Below, piece by piece: positions 54,496 through 64,000 of a DNA stretch of 64,000 nt (its first letter is position 1; each line of letters begins with the position of its first letter). The stretch is from the NCBI RefSeq assembly GCF_030269925.1, contig NC_085124.1, forward strand, positions 3,348,001 through 3,412,000, given 5' to 3'. Source of the DNA: Bombyx mori (lineage: Eukaryota; Arthropoda; Insecta; Lepidoptera; Bombycidae). A program made the position numbers and the translations under genes. The notes under the pieces are model-generated. The model was given only the letters and a program-made list of their open reading frames with translations, made no database searches and was not told the DNA's origin.

Positions 54496-55160
54496 CCTGG
54501 CGTAATATTAGTTCTACTCAACCCAGATGAACTAATGAAGTTTGTTTAACATCTCTTGATAAATAATTTAAATAAATTATTGAAATTATTTAATATACAT
54601 ACATGTATGGGTGTTTTCATGATTCGACCTTTAAAGTTAAATTAATTTTGATACTGAAGTGATTTATAGCGATGTTTTTTGTATCTTTTTTGTATTTCGT
54701 ATATATGACTTGATTAAATTAAAGTAGTCGTATCGTTTATAGAGAGGTTGTTTAGGTTTTATTTGTTTCGTAGTTGCCCACCGGTGTTATGTTGTTACCA
54801 ATGTTCATAGATATGATGTTGAATTACGCTGTACGCCTTGCTACGACATGAGCTCGAATTATAAATTTTATTGCTTACCTACAGATACTTAGAGTGATTT
54901 TTCATTTATTTGTGTGCGTATGTATGAAGCATTGAGTTCTATGGGATAATGATAATGTTAATTATTCACTATACGTTTATGGTTCAAGGGCTGGCTAGTA
55001 TTTCGCAGATAATTGCGTTTTTGATTGAATGCTAAAATATCTTTATAATGACTTAATTGGACATGAATTTTAAAACTATTGTGAATTCAGTTTTGTTGCT
55101 CTGGATATGCCATCGTAGAAGTTCCGACAATTACTAGATAGTTCAGCAAGAAGCATGTAC
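54496..55160. other. unassigned sequence with a Bm1 trace
   Basis: 54776-54865 (TGCCCACCGGTGTTATGTTG, ACCAATGTTCATAGATATGA) looks like a very decayed minus-strand Bm1. Nothing else recognised. Confidence 0.4.
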
Positions 55161-55344
55161 AGACCCACCGCTCTCTGGAATTTCTCGCCGGGTCGCCTTC
55201 TCCGGTGGGTCGCGATTCCGATCCGGTGATAGATTCTGCGAAGTACTGCTTTTTCTCAACTTGAGCTCGTGAGCTCAACTATCCGTCCGGGGGTAGTTAG
55301 AATAGCCCCTTATGCTAGCAACGAATAGGTAGGGGAGAAAAAAA
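55161..55344 (+). mobile_element. jockey-clade LINE 3' end (subfamily B), diverged
   Basis: GAATTTCTCGCCGGGTCGCC, CGATTCCGATCCGGTGATAG, AATAGCCCCTTATGCTAGCA, ACGAATAGGTAGGGGAGAAA. 3' UTR only. Confidence 0.7.
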
Positions 55345-55387
55345 TCACTCATATTATAATGAACAATTAATAATAATAATCTGTCTC

Positions 55388-55598
55388 TCTATATATTTAT
55401 AAAAATGAATTGCTGTTCGTTAGTCTCGCTAAAACTCGACAACGGTTGGACCGATTTGGATAATTTTGGTCTTTAATTATTTGTCGAAGTCCAGAGAAGG
55501 TTTAAAAGGTAGATAAATATGAAAATTCTCGAAATTAAATAAGGTTTAGGTCTTTTATTTATCGATTGAGGCACTACGAAGTCTGCCGGGTCAGCTAG
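55388..55598 (+). mobile_element. non-autonomous Helitron, family B, copy 4 (internally deleted)
   Basis: TCTATATATTTATAAAAATG start and GTCTGCCGGGTCAGCTAG end at 55598. About 80 bp of the centre are missing (AATTAAATAAGGTTTAGGTC junction). Confidence 0.82.
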
Positions 55599-55887
55599 TA
55601 ATAAAATAATTATAATGAACATTGTCGATTGTATTGTCGAATGTTATAATGTATCGAACAACGTTTCGTAAAGTTAATATAGAACTTAATTATTCGCGTA
55701 TCGGTCGATTTATTTGATTGTAATCGTGAACAGTACAGGTATGTCAGGCCTAATTGAATATGTTAATTGTATTGTGTTACAATAGGTTGTAATTTCGCTT
55801 GTAAATTTACTCGTTGTGACAGGGTTACGTAAATTTATTTCGTTGTGAAAAATTACGGACAGTTATTGGTCGGTTAGCTTTAAACAC

Positions 55888-56139
55888 ACTGGTGGTAGGA
55901 CCTCTTGGGAGTCCGCACGGGTAGGTACCACCACCCCACCTATTTCCGCCGTGAAGCAGTAATGCGTTTCGGTTCGAAGGGTGGGGTAGCCGTTGTAACT
56001 ATACTGAGATCTTAGAACTTATATCTCGAGGTGGGTGGCGCATTTACGTTGTAGATGTCTATGGACTCCAGTAACCACTTAACACCAGGTGGGCTGTGAG
56101 CTCGTCCATCCATCTAAGCAATAAAAAAAAATTAAAAAA
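55888..56139 (+). mobile_element. Bm1-type SINE, 5'-truncated
   Basis: ACTGGTGGTAGGACCTCTTG to CATCTAAGCAATAAAAAAAA with a composite A-rich tail. AAACAC on both sides (55882-55887 and 56140-56145) is a likely target duplication. Confidence 0.88.
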
Positions 56140-56756
56140 AAACACTTTAGTACTTACTATATTTCTTTCACCTCATATTATTTACATATCAAAATCATGT
56201 GTATAAAATGAAATTTAGAACTTATTCGATATGGTATAGAGTAGAAAATATCTTAGTCACTTTTAAATTTGGGCCTCAAAAAGAAATGCTATTTTTAAAT
56301 TGAATTTTAGGTTGTAAAATGATGATTGAAATCGAGTGATAGATGTAAAATGTGATAAAGTGAATAAATAGTTAATTGATAGCAACAAGACAGCAAAATG
56401 TGCAGCAAGGATCAGATCAATCACATACTCGGGAAGATCAATGTGGTAAGTTCTTATGTTATATATTTTTTTAAATTTAATTCTGTACATTTTCAAATGG
56501 GTACGCGGTCCATTGCGGTACAGCGTTATCATAAAGTGGTAACTGGAGTTCATGAAGGCTACAGCGTGAGTGCCGCCACTGATACGTGGTCATCAGACAC
56601 GGACGAGCTCACGGCTCACCTACGGTCAACAAACAAATAATAAGTTAATCAAGTATATTTGAAATCACTACAAAACGAAGTTCACGAGGGACTTCGAGTC
56701 AACCGTCCTAAAAACGACCATATACCATTAACTTAGTACTCATAGTAACAGTTTCT
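56140..56756. other. unassigned sequence with a Bm1 trace
   Basis: 56535-56620 has words like a decayed minus-strand Bm1 (AAAGTGGTAACTGGAGTTCA, GACGAGCTCACGGCTCACCT). The 96-codon minus frame at 56263-56553 has no recognised motif. Confidence 0.4.
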
Positions 56757-56840
56757 TACTGGTAGTAGGACCTCTTGTGAGTCCGCACGGGTAGGTACCA
56801 CCGCTCTGCCTATTTCAGCCGTGTACTGCTTCACGCTGGA
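56757..56840 (+). mobile_element. Bm1-type SINE fragment, first of a tandem pair
   Basis: TTACTGGTAGTAGGACCTCT, GGTACCACCGCTCTGCCTAT, TTCAGCCGTG. Breaks off into a local duplication CACGCTGGAATGGAT (x2, 56835-56864). Confidence 0.75.
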
Positions 56841-56866
56841 ATGGATGCACGCTGGAATGGATCACG

Positions 56867-57152
56867 CGCAAGGAATGACATCGTGTAATAAAAAAATCAA
56901 ACCCGAAAAATTATATTTTGTGTAATTAGTGGTAGTAAGACCTCCTGTACCATCACCCTGCCTATTTCAGCCGTGGCGCAGTCATGCGTTTCGGTCTGAA
57001 GGGTAGAGCAGCCGTTGTAACTAAACTGAGATCTTAGAACTTATATCTCAAGGTGGGTGGCGCATTTACGTTGTAGATGTCTATGGGCTCCAGTAACCAC
57101 TTAACACCAGGTGGGCTGTGAGCTCGTCCACCCAATTAAGCAATTAAAAAAA
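56867..57152 (+). mobile_element. Bm1-type SINE, second of a tandem pair
   Basis: GCAAGGAATGACATCGTGTA, AAATCAAACCCGAAAAATTA, TTAGTGGTAGTAAGACCTCC to CAATTAAGCAATTAAAAAAA. Shares the unusual TTTCAGCCGTG spelling with the first member, so the pair may derive from one element. Confidence 0.82.
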
Positions 57153-58396
57153 CCTAATTGTTTGGTACTTATACCGTACCATCTTTATTCAATGTATTTT
57201 TATATTAATACATTATTCGTAAATGCATCCTCAATCATTGTTATTTTATCTGTCAATACACCTCGATGCGCATTTTCCTTCGCTGCTGACAATGACCTTA
57301 TCTCTGACCTTCGACGAACAATGCATTGCGAAACAGATTTTTTTGCCGACTTCATTATCTGGGTTTAATTAGGCCCTGACTGATCGCGTGTACTGGAGAA
57401 AGGCATGAGTGTTTGGAAATAAAAATTGTATAAGTTTTGATTAATGTAATATAATAAAACAATATTACGATAGTGCTTGTGATTTGTAACACAATGACAA
57501 AATCAATGCATTCTGGAGTCAGGGGATCTCACTCTTATTATCTCACTGGCTGCTGAATGTGCTGAACAATAGTATACTCGTGCACATGTTAATAGTTTTG
57601 TACTAAAATTTACACTTTAATTGTACCAGACAATTAATACTTATAATTATTGGTTGACGTATAATAATAATAATAATAAAGCCTTTTTATTTCTAGTAAA
57701 TTTACATAATTTTTAATACAGTTTTTATCGCTTACTTAATATTATTAGTATGTTTACTTAATATTATATAATTATGTTTACTTAATAATATGTAGTTTTT
57801 AATCTACCGGAACCCCAGATTGAGTGACGTATAAACAACTTAAAAAAAAAAATATTAATCAGCAAACAAATGTTTTATATTTATGTAATATTGTAGAAAA
57901 GTTGCAGTTATAACATGTTCTGCTTCAAACGAGGTTAATTAATTATTACTTTTATTTATTTATTTAAATTAAACACAAATAAAACAATACTGTTGTTTAT
58001 CAATATTTTTGCATTAAAATTCATAGAAGAGTGATTGTTGATGTTCGTTAAGTGCTTGATATGATTTTTGATGATCAAATCATCAATCAAATAAATAAAA
58101 ACATCTATTGAGCCGATACATAAACATTACCAATCATCGTAATTGAATTGAGAGCCATATTTAAAATCTGTGTTGATTGATTACGTATTATCAATCGAAG
58201 TCGTGATAACGCGAAGGCTGTGTACGGTTCTGAAATGTTTCCATGATTAAGTAGCTAGTTTGTTTTATTGTTATGTTTTTAATCTTATTCAGGGTCTGTA
58301 GGAGCTAACGATGGCGCAGTTCAATAGAAGGTTTCGTGAGATTAACATTTATATGGTACATTTCAGTTTGATTTTTAGGCAAGCAAGTCAATACAA
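57153..58396. other. unassigned AT-rich sequence
   Basis: An AATAATAAT microsatellite (about 57661-57679) and a 3-fold TTTACTTAATATTAT-type repeat (57728-57795). The 85-codon frame at 57111-57368 starts inside a SINE and is not a gene I recognise. Confidence 0.55.
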
Positions 58397-58834
58397 TTTT
58401 TTATTTATTGCATACATAAGGTGGACGAGCTTACAGCCCACCTGGTGATAAGTGGTTACCGGAGCCCACAGACATCTACAACGTAAATGGCACTACCCAC
58501 CTTGAGATATGAGTTCTAAGGTCTCAGTATAGTTACAACGGCTGCCCCACCCTTCAAACAGAAAGGCAGTACTGCTTCACGGCTGAAATAGGCTGGGTGG
58601 TGGTACCTACCCGTACGGACTCACAAGAGGTCCTACCACCAGTAATTACACAAATTATAATTTTGCGGGTTTGATTTTTTATTACACGATGTTATTCCTT
58701 CACCGTGGAAGTCAATCGAGAACAATTGTTAAGTACGCATTTCATTAGAAAAATTGATACCTGCCTGCGGGATTCGAACACCGTTGCATCGCTAGATACG
58801 AATGCACTGGACGTCTTATCCTTTAGGTCACGAT
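58397..58834 (-). mobile_element. Bm1-type SINE, full length
   Basis: TTTTTTATTTATTGCATACA at the left, complete body, 5' body (CAAATTATAATTTTGCGGGT, CCGTGGAAGTCAATCGAGAA) and tRNA-like head in reverse (GCGGGATTCGAACACCGTTG, GGACGTCTTATCCTTTAGGT, CACGAT). The first few bases (GTC) of the head are missing. Confidence 0.88.
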
Positions 58835-59530
58835 GTTATTATTGGTCTTGACTTGACTTAGTGCAATGCCATCAGACGCGCTGTCTAAGTCTGGACTACA
58901 ACTGAAGTAGCGATTGTCCTGTATTTCAAACGAAATATCTATGCTCACCCAGAACACCTAACCACTCTTATGCTTCTAGATGCAAATTAGGCGGCTCGTC
59001 GAAAAGTAATGATGCCAGAAATGTAATATCTGTAATTCCAGGAAGTTGATCCGTATATTTTTCGGAGATCTTTCGTATATTATATTAATAATATGTCAGA
59101 TTACTGTCATTAAGAGTCTACATTTTATCTTCTATCACTAAACGTACGATATTATCATTTGGGCTGTTAGTTTTGGCACAATTGATATTACGATTATTAA
59201 AGCCAGTCACGAGAGCCAGTAACATAAGGCGTACGTAAATTTATTCAAATTTGCCGAATTCACTGGAAAGTAGGTGGTTTATTTGTCTGCTAAAGAGTCA
59301 AAAGAGTACATTCAGTTCAGTGAAAATTCGTGTTGTTTGAATATATACTTTTGATAAAATTATAATACAAACAGGTCGGCGTCCTTGACACAACACGTTC
59401 AACTGATAAGAGATATCTTGCGAAAACTCATGTACATACGTACTTTACTTTAAGAAATTGTGTGTGAATTGTATTGCCGTTTAATTACAGAGATGCAATT
59501 AATAATTATAATATAATAATTATTAAGCCT
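58835..59530. other. unassigned sequence
   Basis: No repeat family or gene recognised. Confidence 0.5.
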
Positions 59531-59547
59531 TAAGTTAATATGTTACT

Positions 59548-59719
59548 CTCTCTCTCTTCCCAGCTATTTATCCAACATGGTGGTGGGGTCAGCTTTCCTG
59601 ACTTTACTCCTCCACTTCGCTCTGTCTTCGACATCCTCGTCAGCAACATTGCATTCTCTCTTGTCCTTCAGCACTACGTCCCTCCACCTTGTCTTGGGTC
59701 TGCCTCTAGGTCTCCGACC
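59548..59719 (-). mobile_element. RTE-like LINE microcopy with 17-bp target duplication
   Basis: A 172-bp insertion flanked by TAAGTTAATATGTTACT (59531-59547 and 59720-59736). On the minus strand it is coding sequence, a stop, a short trailer and a (GA)n tail. Confidence 0.8.
59564..59719 (-). pseudogene. RTE-like reverse transcriptase C-terminal remnant
   Basis: GRRPRGRPKTRWRDVVLKDK, then RECNVADEDVEDRAKWRSKV, RKADPTTMLDK and TAG at 59564-59566. RPRGRPKTRW and the W(R)...ADPT ending correspond to the same region as the 50731 remnant, but the sequence differs enough to be a second RTE-like family. It is an intact frame, yet only about 51 codons. Confidence 0.75.
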
Positions 59720-59887
59720 TAAGTTAATATGTTACTATTTAAAAAAAAAATAGCGTTTATTTTCTGTTTTGTTTTTTAATTATACTATTATAATCTATTA
59801 TTAGTGATTAGAGATAACTTGGTTTTCGTAAGAGACACCTATAATAGTACACGCGTAGTATTGGACATTGTTTTTTTGTATTGTTAT

Positions 59888-60001
59888 TATTTTATTGCCC
59901 TTGTAGGCAGACGAACACACGGCCCACCTGACGGTGAGTGGTTACCGTCGCCCATGGACGTCATCAATGTCGGGGACAGAGCCACGCCGCTGCCTACCGT
60001 T
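59888..60001 (-). mobile_element. short SINE family copy
   Basis: TTTATTGCCCTTGTAGGCAG to GCCACGCCGCTGCCTACCGT. Full-length unit. Confidence 0.86.
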
Positions 60002-60129
60002 ATAATGTAATGTTCTTAATGCTAGCAGATAAAATTCCATTATACATTATCGCGGGTAAGGATATAACTAAATTTCTAGTAGTTGCATCAAGTATTCAAT
60101 GAGCATTTAGCCACAGGTACGACATTAAA

Positions 60130-60354
60130 TCTATACTATATAATATTATTATATTATAAAGAGGAAAGATTTGTTTGTTTGTTTGTTTCGAATAGGCTCC
60201 GAAACTACTGGACCGATTTGAAAAATTCTTTTTCCATTAGAAGCCGACATTGTCCCTGATGAACATAGGCTACTTTTTTTTAAATTTTTTTTATTTTTTT
60301 TTTGTTTCATGTGTTTTTTAATGTTTCCGAAGCGAAGCGAGGTCGGGTCGGTAG
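60130..60354 (+). mobile_element. non-autonomous Helitron, family A, copy 3
   Basis: TCTATACTATATAATATTAT start, the GTTTGTTTGTTTGTTT block, and GAAGCGAAGCGAGGTCGGGT then CGGTAG: the canonical terminal CTAG has mutated to GTAG (60351-60354). Confidence 0.8.
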
Positions 60355-60684
60355 TCAATTATAAAAACATACTAGTGCTTATGCAATGTAGATATTTAAA
60401 GGGCGGGTCACAGGTAATAAATCACGCTCACCTGTTTGTTAGCTTATTGCTTTGGGCGTTCTAAATTGAATTTTGACTTCGTGTAATGATTTATAAGTAT
60501 AAGGCCCCTAAAACTGTTTTGATATTTTCATTGGTAAACGACAATTGGATTGTTTGAATAGGTGAGTTGGTAGTTATGACTATGTTCTAATTTTAAACTG
60601 GTTAGTCTAAAAGTAAATTTTGCATATGAGTTCCTTAAATATCTCAAGAGCACGGTAGTTATAATGTACAATCTATAGAGGTGA

Positions 60685-60910
60685 TTTTTTTACGAGCTCA
60701 CAGCCCACCTGGTGTTAAGTGGTTACTGGAGCCCATAGACATCTACAATGTAAACGCGCCACCCACCTTGAGATATAAGTTCTAAGGTCTCAGTATAGTT
60801 ACAACGGCTACCCCACCCTTCAAATCGAAACGCACTACTGCTTCACGGCAGAAATAGGCGGGGTGGTGGTACCTACCCGTGCGGAGTCACAAGAGGTCCT
60901 ACCACCAGTA
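60685..60910 (-). mobile_element. Bm1-type SINE, truncated at both ends
   Basis: Poly(T)ACGAGCTCACAGCCCACC (the TTGCTTAGATGGGTGG end part is missing, so the tail was formed inside the element) to GAGGTCCTACCACCAGTA. Confidence 0.87.
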
Positions 60911-61274
60911 AATGTATATAGTGTCAGAAATCTGTAAAATGTTATCAAAAAAATATGTATATTTCTTCAGTTTTCGCCAGTATAGAGATAATTAAAACCG
61001 CTTTTAGGCTTTAATCTCGCGTTTATTATTTTCATGTGATTATTTCCGAAGTTTTGAACATCACAGTTTCCGAGATCACGAAAATTGACAATGTTATAAA
61101 TATTAGTGTTTTACACGTTTATGTATGTGTGTGTGTGGCTGATTTTGTAATGGATAACGTACAACCGACCAACTCTAAAGATGAAGAGGAATGATCAATG
61201 TGTAAAAATCAATTAGTTACAAAGTTGAATTTTCGTGGTCACGGACGTCTAAGGTACTTTATTCGTCGAAATTT
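60911..61274. other. unassigned sequence
   Basis: Short GTGTGTGTGTG run near 61127. Nothing else recognised. Confidence 0.5.
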
Positions 61275-61281
61275 GCATATT

Positions 61282-61535
61282 TTTTTTTATTTTTTTTTAT
61301 TGCATATATGGATAGACGAGCCCACAGCGCACCTGGTGTTAAGTGGTTACTGGAGCCCATAGACATCAGCAACGTAAATGCGCCACTCGCCTTGAGATAT
61401 AAGTTTTAAGATCTCAAGTATAGTTACAACGGCTGCCCCACCCTTCAAACCAAAACCCATTACTGCTTCGCGGCAGAAATAGGCAGGGCGGTGGTACCTA
61501 ACCCCGCGGACTCACAAGAGGTCCTACCGCCAGTA
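61282..61535 (-). mobile_element. Bm1-type SINE, 5'-truncated, with target duplication
   Basis: Flanked by GCATATT (61275-61281 and 61536-61542). On the minus strand starts CTACTGGCGGTAGGACCTCT and ends in a long mixed A-tail. This shows that a copy starting at ACTGG is a complete insertion unit. Confidence 0.88.
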
Positions 61536-61542
61536 GCATATT

Positions 61543-61921
61543 GAACCTTTCAGCAGTCATTTTATTTGTGATATACAGCAGCGTGTATACCGTGGTAGTT
61601 ATCACTATATTCAAATGTCGCCGAAAAACACCATAGTCGCCTGTGACCACGTGAAGTGTAAAGTATTCGAAATAAAATAATAACAATAAAAAACACTAGG
61701 TAAAAACCGTAAAAGCAGAAAGAGAAGAAGAAGTATTTTATTTGACCACTTCGAATTTCTCGAAAATACACTCGAAAGCAATGAATCCGGGTCACTTACA
61801 AAAACCTATAAATCTCGAAAACTATGCTAGCTTAATGAAATAAATTATGTTTCGTAGACAATGAAATACTCCTTAAATGATAGTAATAAATTTATAAGTC
61901 ACTACATTTTATTTATTAAAA
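61543..61921. other. unassigned sequence
   Basis: No repeat family or gene recognised. The 62-77-codon minus frames here are low-complexity. Confidence 0.5.
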
Positions 61922-62460
61922 CTAGCTGACCCGGCAGACTTCGTAGTGCCTCAATCGAGAAATAAAAGACCTAAACTTTTCTATAAAATAAACCTAAAAC
62001 AAACAAAAGGAATCCGTCCGTTTTTATCCAATTTCAAGCATTTTCATATTTATCTACCTTTTAAACCTTCTCTAGCAGGCTTAGGGACCTCGGTAACCGT
62101 ACTCGTCGAACTCGACAAAGAGTTCGCCGTGCAACCTAACCCATGAATCAGCTCGCTGAGTTTCTCGCCGGATCTTCTCAGCGGGTCGCGATTCCGATCC
62201 GGTAGTAGATTCATTCGCGAAGCAGCTACTCTTGAGCTGTTAGGTCTCCTTCGGAGGCGCTCGGGTAGCTGTTAGCAAATCCCACCCCTCCTGGCTGAGC
62301 CTTTGCTCGCCCACGTGTCCTGGTGAAACTGGAAAGGCCTCCGGGCCACCAGTAATCTTTCAATCATAAAAAAAAAAAACCTTCTCTGGACTTCCACAAA
62401 TAATTCAAGACCAAAATTAGCCAAATCAGTCCAGCCATTCTCGAGTTTTAGCGAGACTCG
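61922..62460 (-). mobile_element. non-autonomous Helitron, family B, copy 5, split by a LINE
   Basis: CTAG end at 61922-61925, interruption at 62074-62376, and the 5' part to 62460 (TCTCGAGTTTTAGCGAGACT in reverse), lacking the first ~35 bp. AAACCTTCTCT flanks the interruption (62063-62073 and 62377-62387). Confidence 0.82.
62074..62376 (+). mobile_element. jockey-clade LINE 3' end (subfamily A), nested in a Helitron
   Basis: Begins in the ORF2 end (SRLRDLGNRTRRTRQRVRRA, then T and TAA at about 62138), continues with CGCTGAGTTTCTCGCCGGAT, CTCCTTCGGAGGCGCTCGGG, GAGCCTTTGCTCGCCC and ends CAATCATAAAAAAAAAA. The best-preserved subfamily A tail, and it shows that A and B share an Arg-rich ORF2 terminus. 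Confidence 0.85.
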
Positions 62461-62760
62461 AGTTTTTGTTACCGTTTATCCGCCTACATGCGAGCGATGT
62501 ATTTGTAATGTTAATTGCAATTGGGACGGCTTCGTCTGTCGCGTGCACGTCTCCCGGCGCCGGCGTAATCTAAGACTTAAAATAATAAATACCCTTGTAC
62601 TAGAAATAGAATAACATTGCTTCTCGTTTCGTGTTTTACAATAACTATGTATGGAGTTTAAAAAAAACCGTTTAAATACCAAACCCAGCTAACTATTAAT
62701 TTTTATCTTAGACCTTAGACGTTAGAACGAAATTATATTATATTATAATTATATTGTATT
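62461..62760. other. unassigned sequence
   Basis: A short CpG-rich patch (GTCGCGTGCACGTCTCCCGG, 62537) and an AT run before the next SINE. Confidence 0.45.
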
Positions 62761-62950
62761 TACTGGTGGTAGGACCTCTTGTGAGTCCGAACGGGTAGGT
62801 TCCACCGCCCCGCCTGTTTCTGCCGTGAAGCAGTAATGCGTTTCGGTTTGAAGGACGGGGCAGCCGTTGTAACTATACTTGAGACCTTAGAACGTATATC
62901 TCAAGGTGGGTGGCGCATTTACGTGGCTCCAGATACCACTGAACACCACA
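62761..62950 (+). mobile_element. Bm1-type SINE, 3'-shortened
   Basis: TACTGGTGGTAGGACCTCTT to GGTGGGTGGCGCATTTACGT, then GGCTCCAGATACCACTGAAC. The GTAGATGTCTATG piece is deleted and the AAGCAATAAA end is missing. Confidence 0.83.
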
Positions 62951-63617
62951 CTTAACCCGAACATCTGCAAGTCGAAGAAAATGTCATTCTAAGTTTCCTT
63001 TACATACAAAAAAACGTACCTATCAAGCTAATGAGTGCGTGTTTATATAGTGCTGTTTGTATGATGAATTTAAGCGTATGATCGATGATGTAGATCTAGA
63101 GATGCACATTTGTTCGGCTACCGTTCAATGTCATACGCGACCTTTGCGGTTTGTTCTAATCATGTGTGCTCCCGCAAAGGATAACTTTATTGACATTCCA
63201 GTGGTATACTTTACGCATAGTCCTATAGGTATAGTGTGTGTGTTGTAAAGTACTGATCGAGTCAGTTTAAAAAAGGCGCAAATTTGTTTTTTAACCTCTG
63301 TGGTATAAATACGCGCCGGCCCGGAAAATGTGGATTAGTTTATTCAAAAAATAATAATGTCACTAGTTAATGGATATAATTTTTTTTTTCTTAAGCCATT
63401 AAATCATCTTAAACGAAATAAATTGATTCCGGATTACGTGGTTAAATGATTACCGGAAACAAACTGACGCCATATCGTATCAAAACGTGATATAAACATA
63501 GATATGAAGTTGAATTTATTGTTTTGGAATAATAGAATGATAGCGTCGGGGTAAATGTAACAAAATCGTGTGACTTACTTGACAAGATAATACTTCCAAG
63601 TCTCGTTCTTTGACTTA
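62951..63617. other. unassigned sequence
   Basis: No repeat family recognised. The 63-codon frame at 63057-63248 has no known motif. Confidence 0.5.
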
Positions 63618-64000
63618 TTTTTTTATTGCTAAGATGGATGGTCTACCTGTTTTAAAGTGGTCGTCGGAATCCTCAGACATACCATCAACAATGTCAACGC
63701 CCTCCTTCAGACATGAGTCCTAAGTCTCAGTTTTTGCAGTATAACGGCGGTCCTAACCCTTTAAACTGAAGCGTATTTCTGCTTCACAACAGAAATAGGC
63801 AGAGTAGTGATACCTACCCGTGCGGACTCACAAGACGTTCTACCACCAGCAATTACGCAAATTATAATTTTGCAGGTTTGATTTTTATTACACGATGTTA
63901 GTCCTTCAGCGTGGAAATCAATCGTGAATAGTTGTGTATTACGTATTTCATTAGAAAAATTGGCACCCGCCTGCGGGATTCGAACACGTTGCATCGCTCG
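63618..64000 (-). mobile_element. Bm1-type SINE, long copy running off the window
   Basis: TTTTTTTATTGCTAAGATGG at the left, diverged 3' half (TCGTCGGAATCCTCAGACAT), well-kept 5' body (GCAAATTATAATTTTGCAGG, CAGCGTGGAAATCAATCGTG) and the start of the tRNA-like head in reverse (GCGGGATTCGAACACGTTGC). The head continues beyond 64000. Confidence 0.86.

Overview
Organism and overall nature. The window is eukaryotic, AT-rich and intron/intergenic-like. It is dominated by interspersed repeats that I recognise as lepidopteran, most likely from the silkworm Bombyx mori or a very close relative. The main evidence is dozens of copies of the Bm1-type tRNA-derived SINE (head like tRNA-Arg, body beginning ACTGGTGGTAGGACCTC, end AAGCAATAAAA), BmSE-type SINEs with (ATTT)n-like ends, jockey-clade LINE 3' ends, R1-like and RTE-like LINE tails, and several lepidopteran non-autonomous Helitron families ending in CTAG. 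I found no complete host protein gene, no true tRNA or rRNA gene, no CRISPR array and no bacterial-type operon. Nearly all open frames are chance frames or lie inside repeats. The only frames with recognisable protein homology are LINE reverse-transcriptase C-terminal remnants, at about 7374, 22762, 27280, 35290, 42642, 50731, 59564 and 62074.

Layout. 1-4.8 kb: a degraded hAT-like MITE, two Helitrons end to end, and a short SINE split by a 1,022-bp hAT-like element with a perfect 8-bp target duplication. 6.5-12.2 kb: a dense cluster of Bm1, jockey LINE (one inserted into another), Helitron D and BmSE. 13-20 kb: jockey 3' ends, a SINE/LINE chimera, a 261-bp MITE, a BmSE split by an inverted-repeat insertion, and Bm1. 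20-23 kb: two Helitron D copies in inverted orientation and the longest jockey coding remnant. 24-28 kb: Bm1, an R1-like tail, a Helitron, a jockey tail and a strong 18-bp-stem hairpin. 28-33.7 kb: mostly single-copy-looking DNA with two stacked R1-like tails. 33.7-38 kb: a Bm1 with two tRNA heads inserted in a jockey tail, BmSE between TATAACGCG-type motif clusters, two Helitrons and a full-length Bm1. 38-47.6 kb: the most repeat-poor part, including a CpG-richer stretch near 44.4 kb. 47.6-64 kb: LINE F copies with target duplications, RTE-like remnants, Helitrons and many Bm1 copies.

How the parts work together. This is a record of transposition. LINEs supply reverse transcriptase, SINEs (Bm1, the short family and BmSE) are mobilised in trans, and Helitrons, hAT-like elements and MITEs are moved by DNA-transposition enzymes that are not encoded here. 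Nesting gives relative ages: SINEs older than the hAT insertion at 2.4 kb, Helitron older than LINE at 62 kb, LINE older than Bm1 at 34.6 kb. Family names for Bm1 and BmSE rest on recognition from memory, and the other family labels (A-F) are local to this report. Boundaries are usually good to a few bases where a target duplication or terminus is visible and to about 10-20 bases otherwise.
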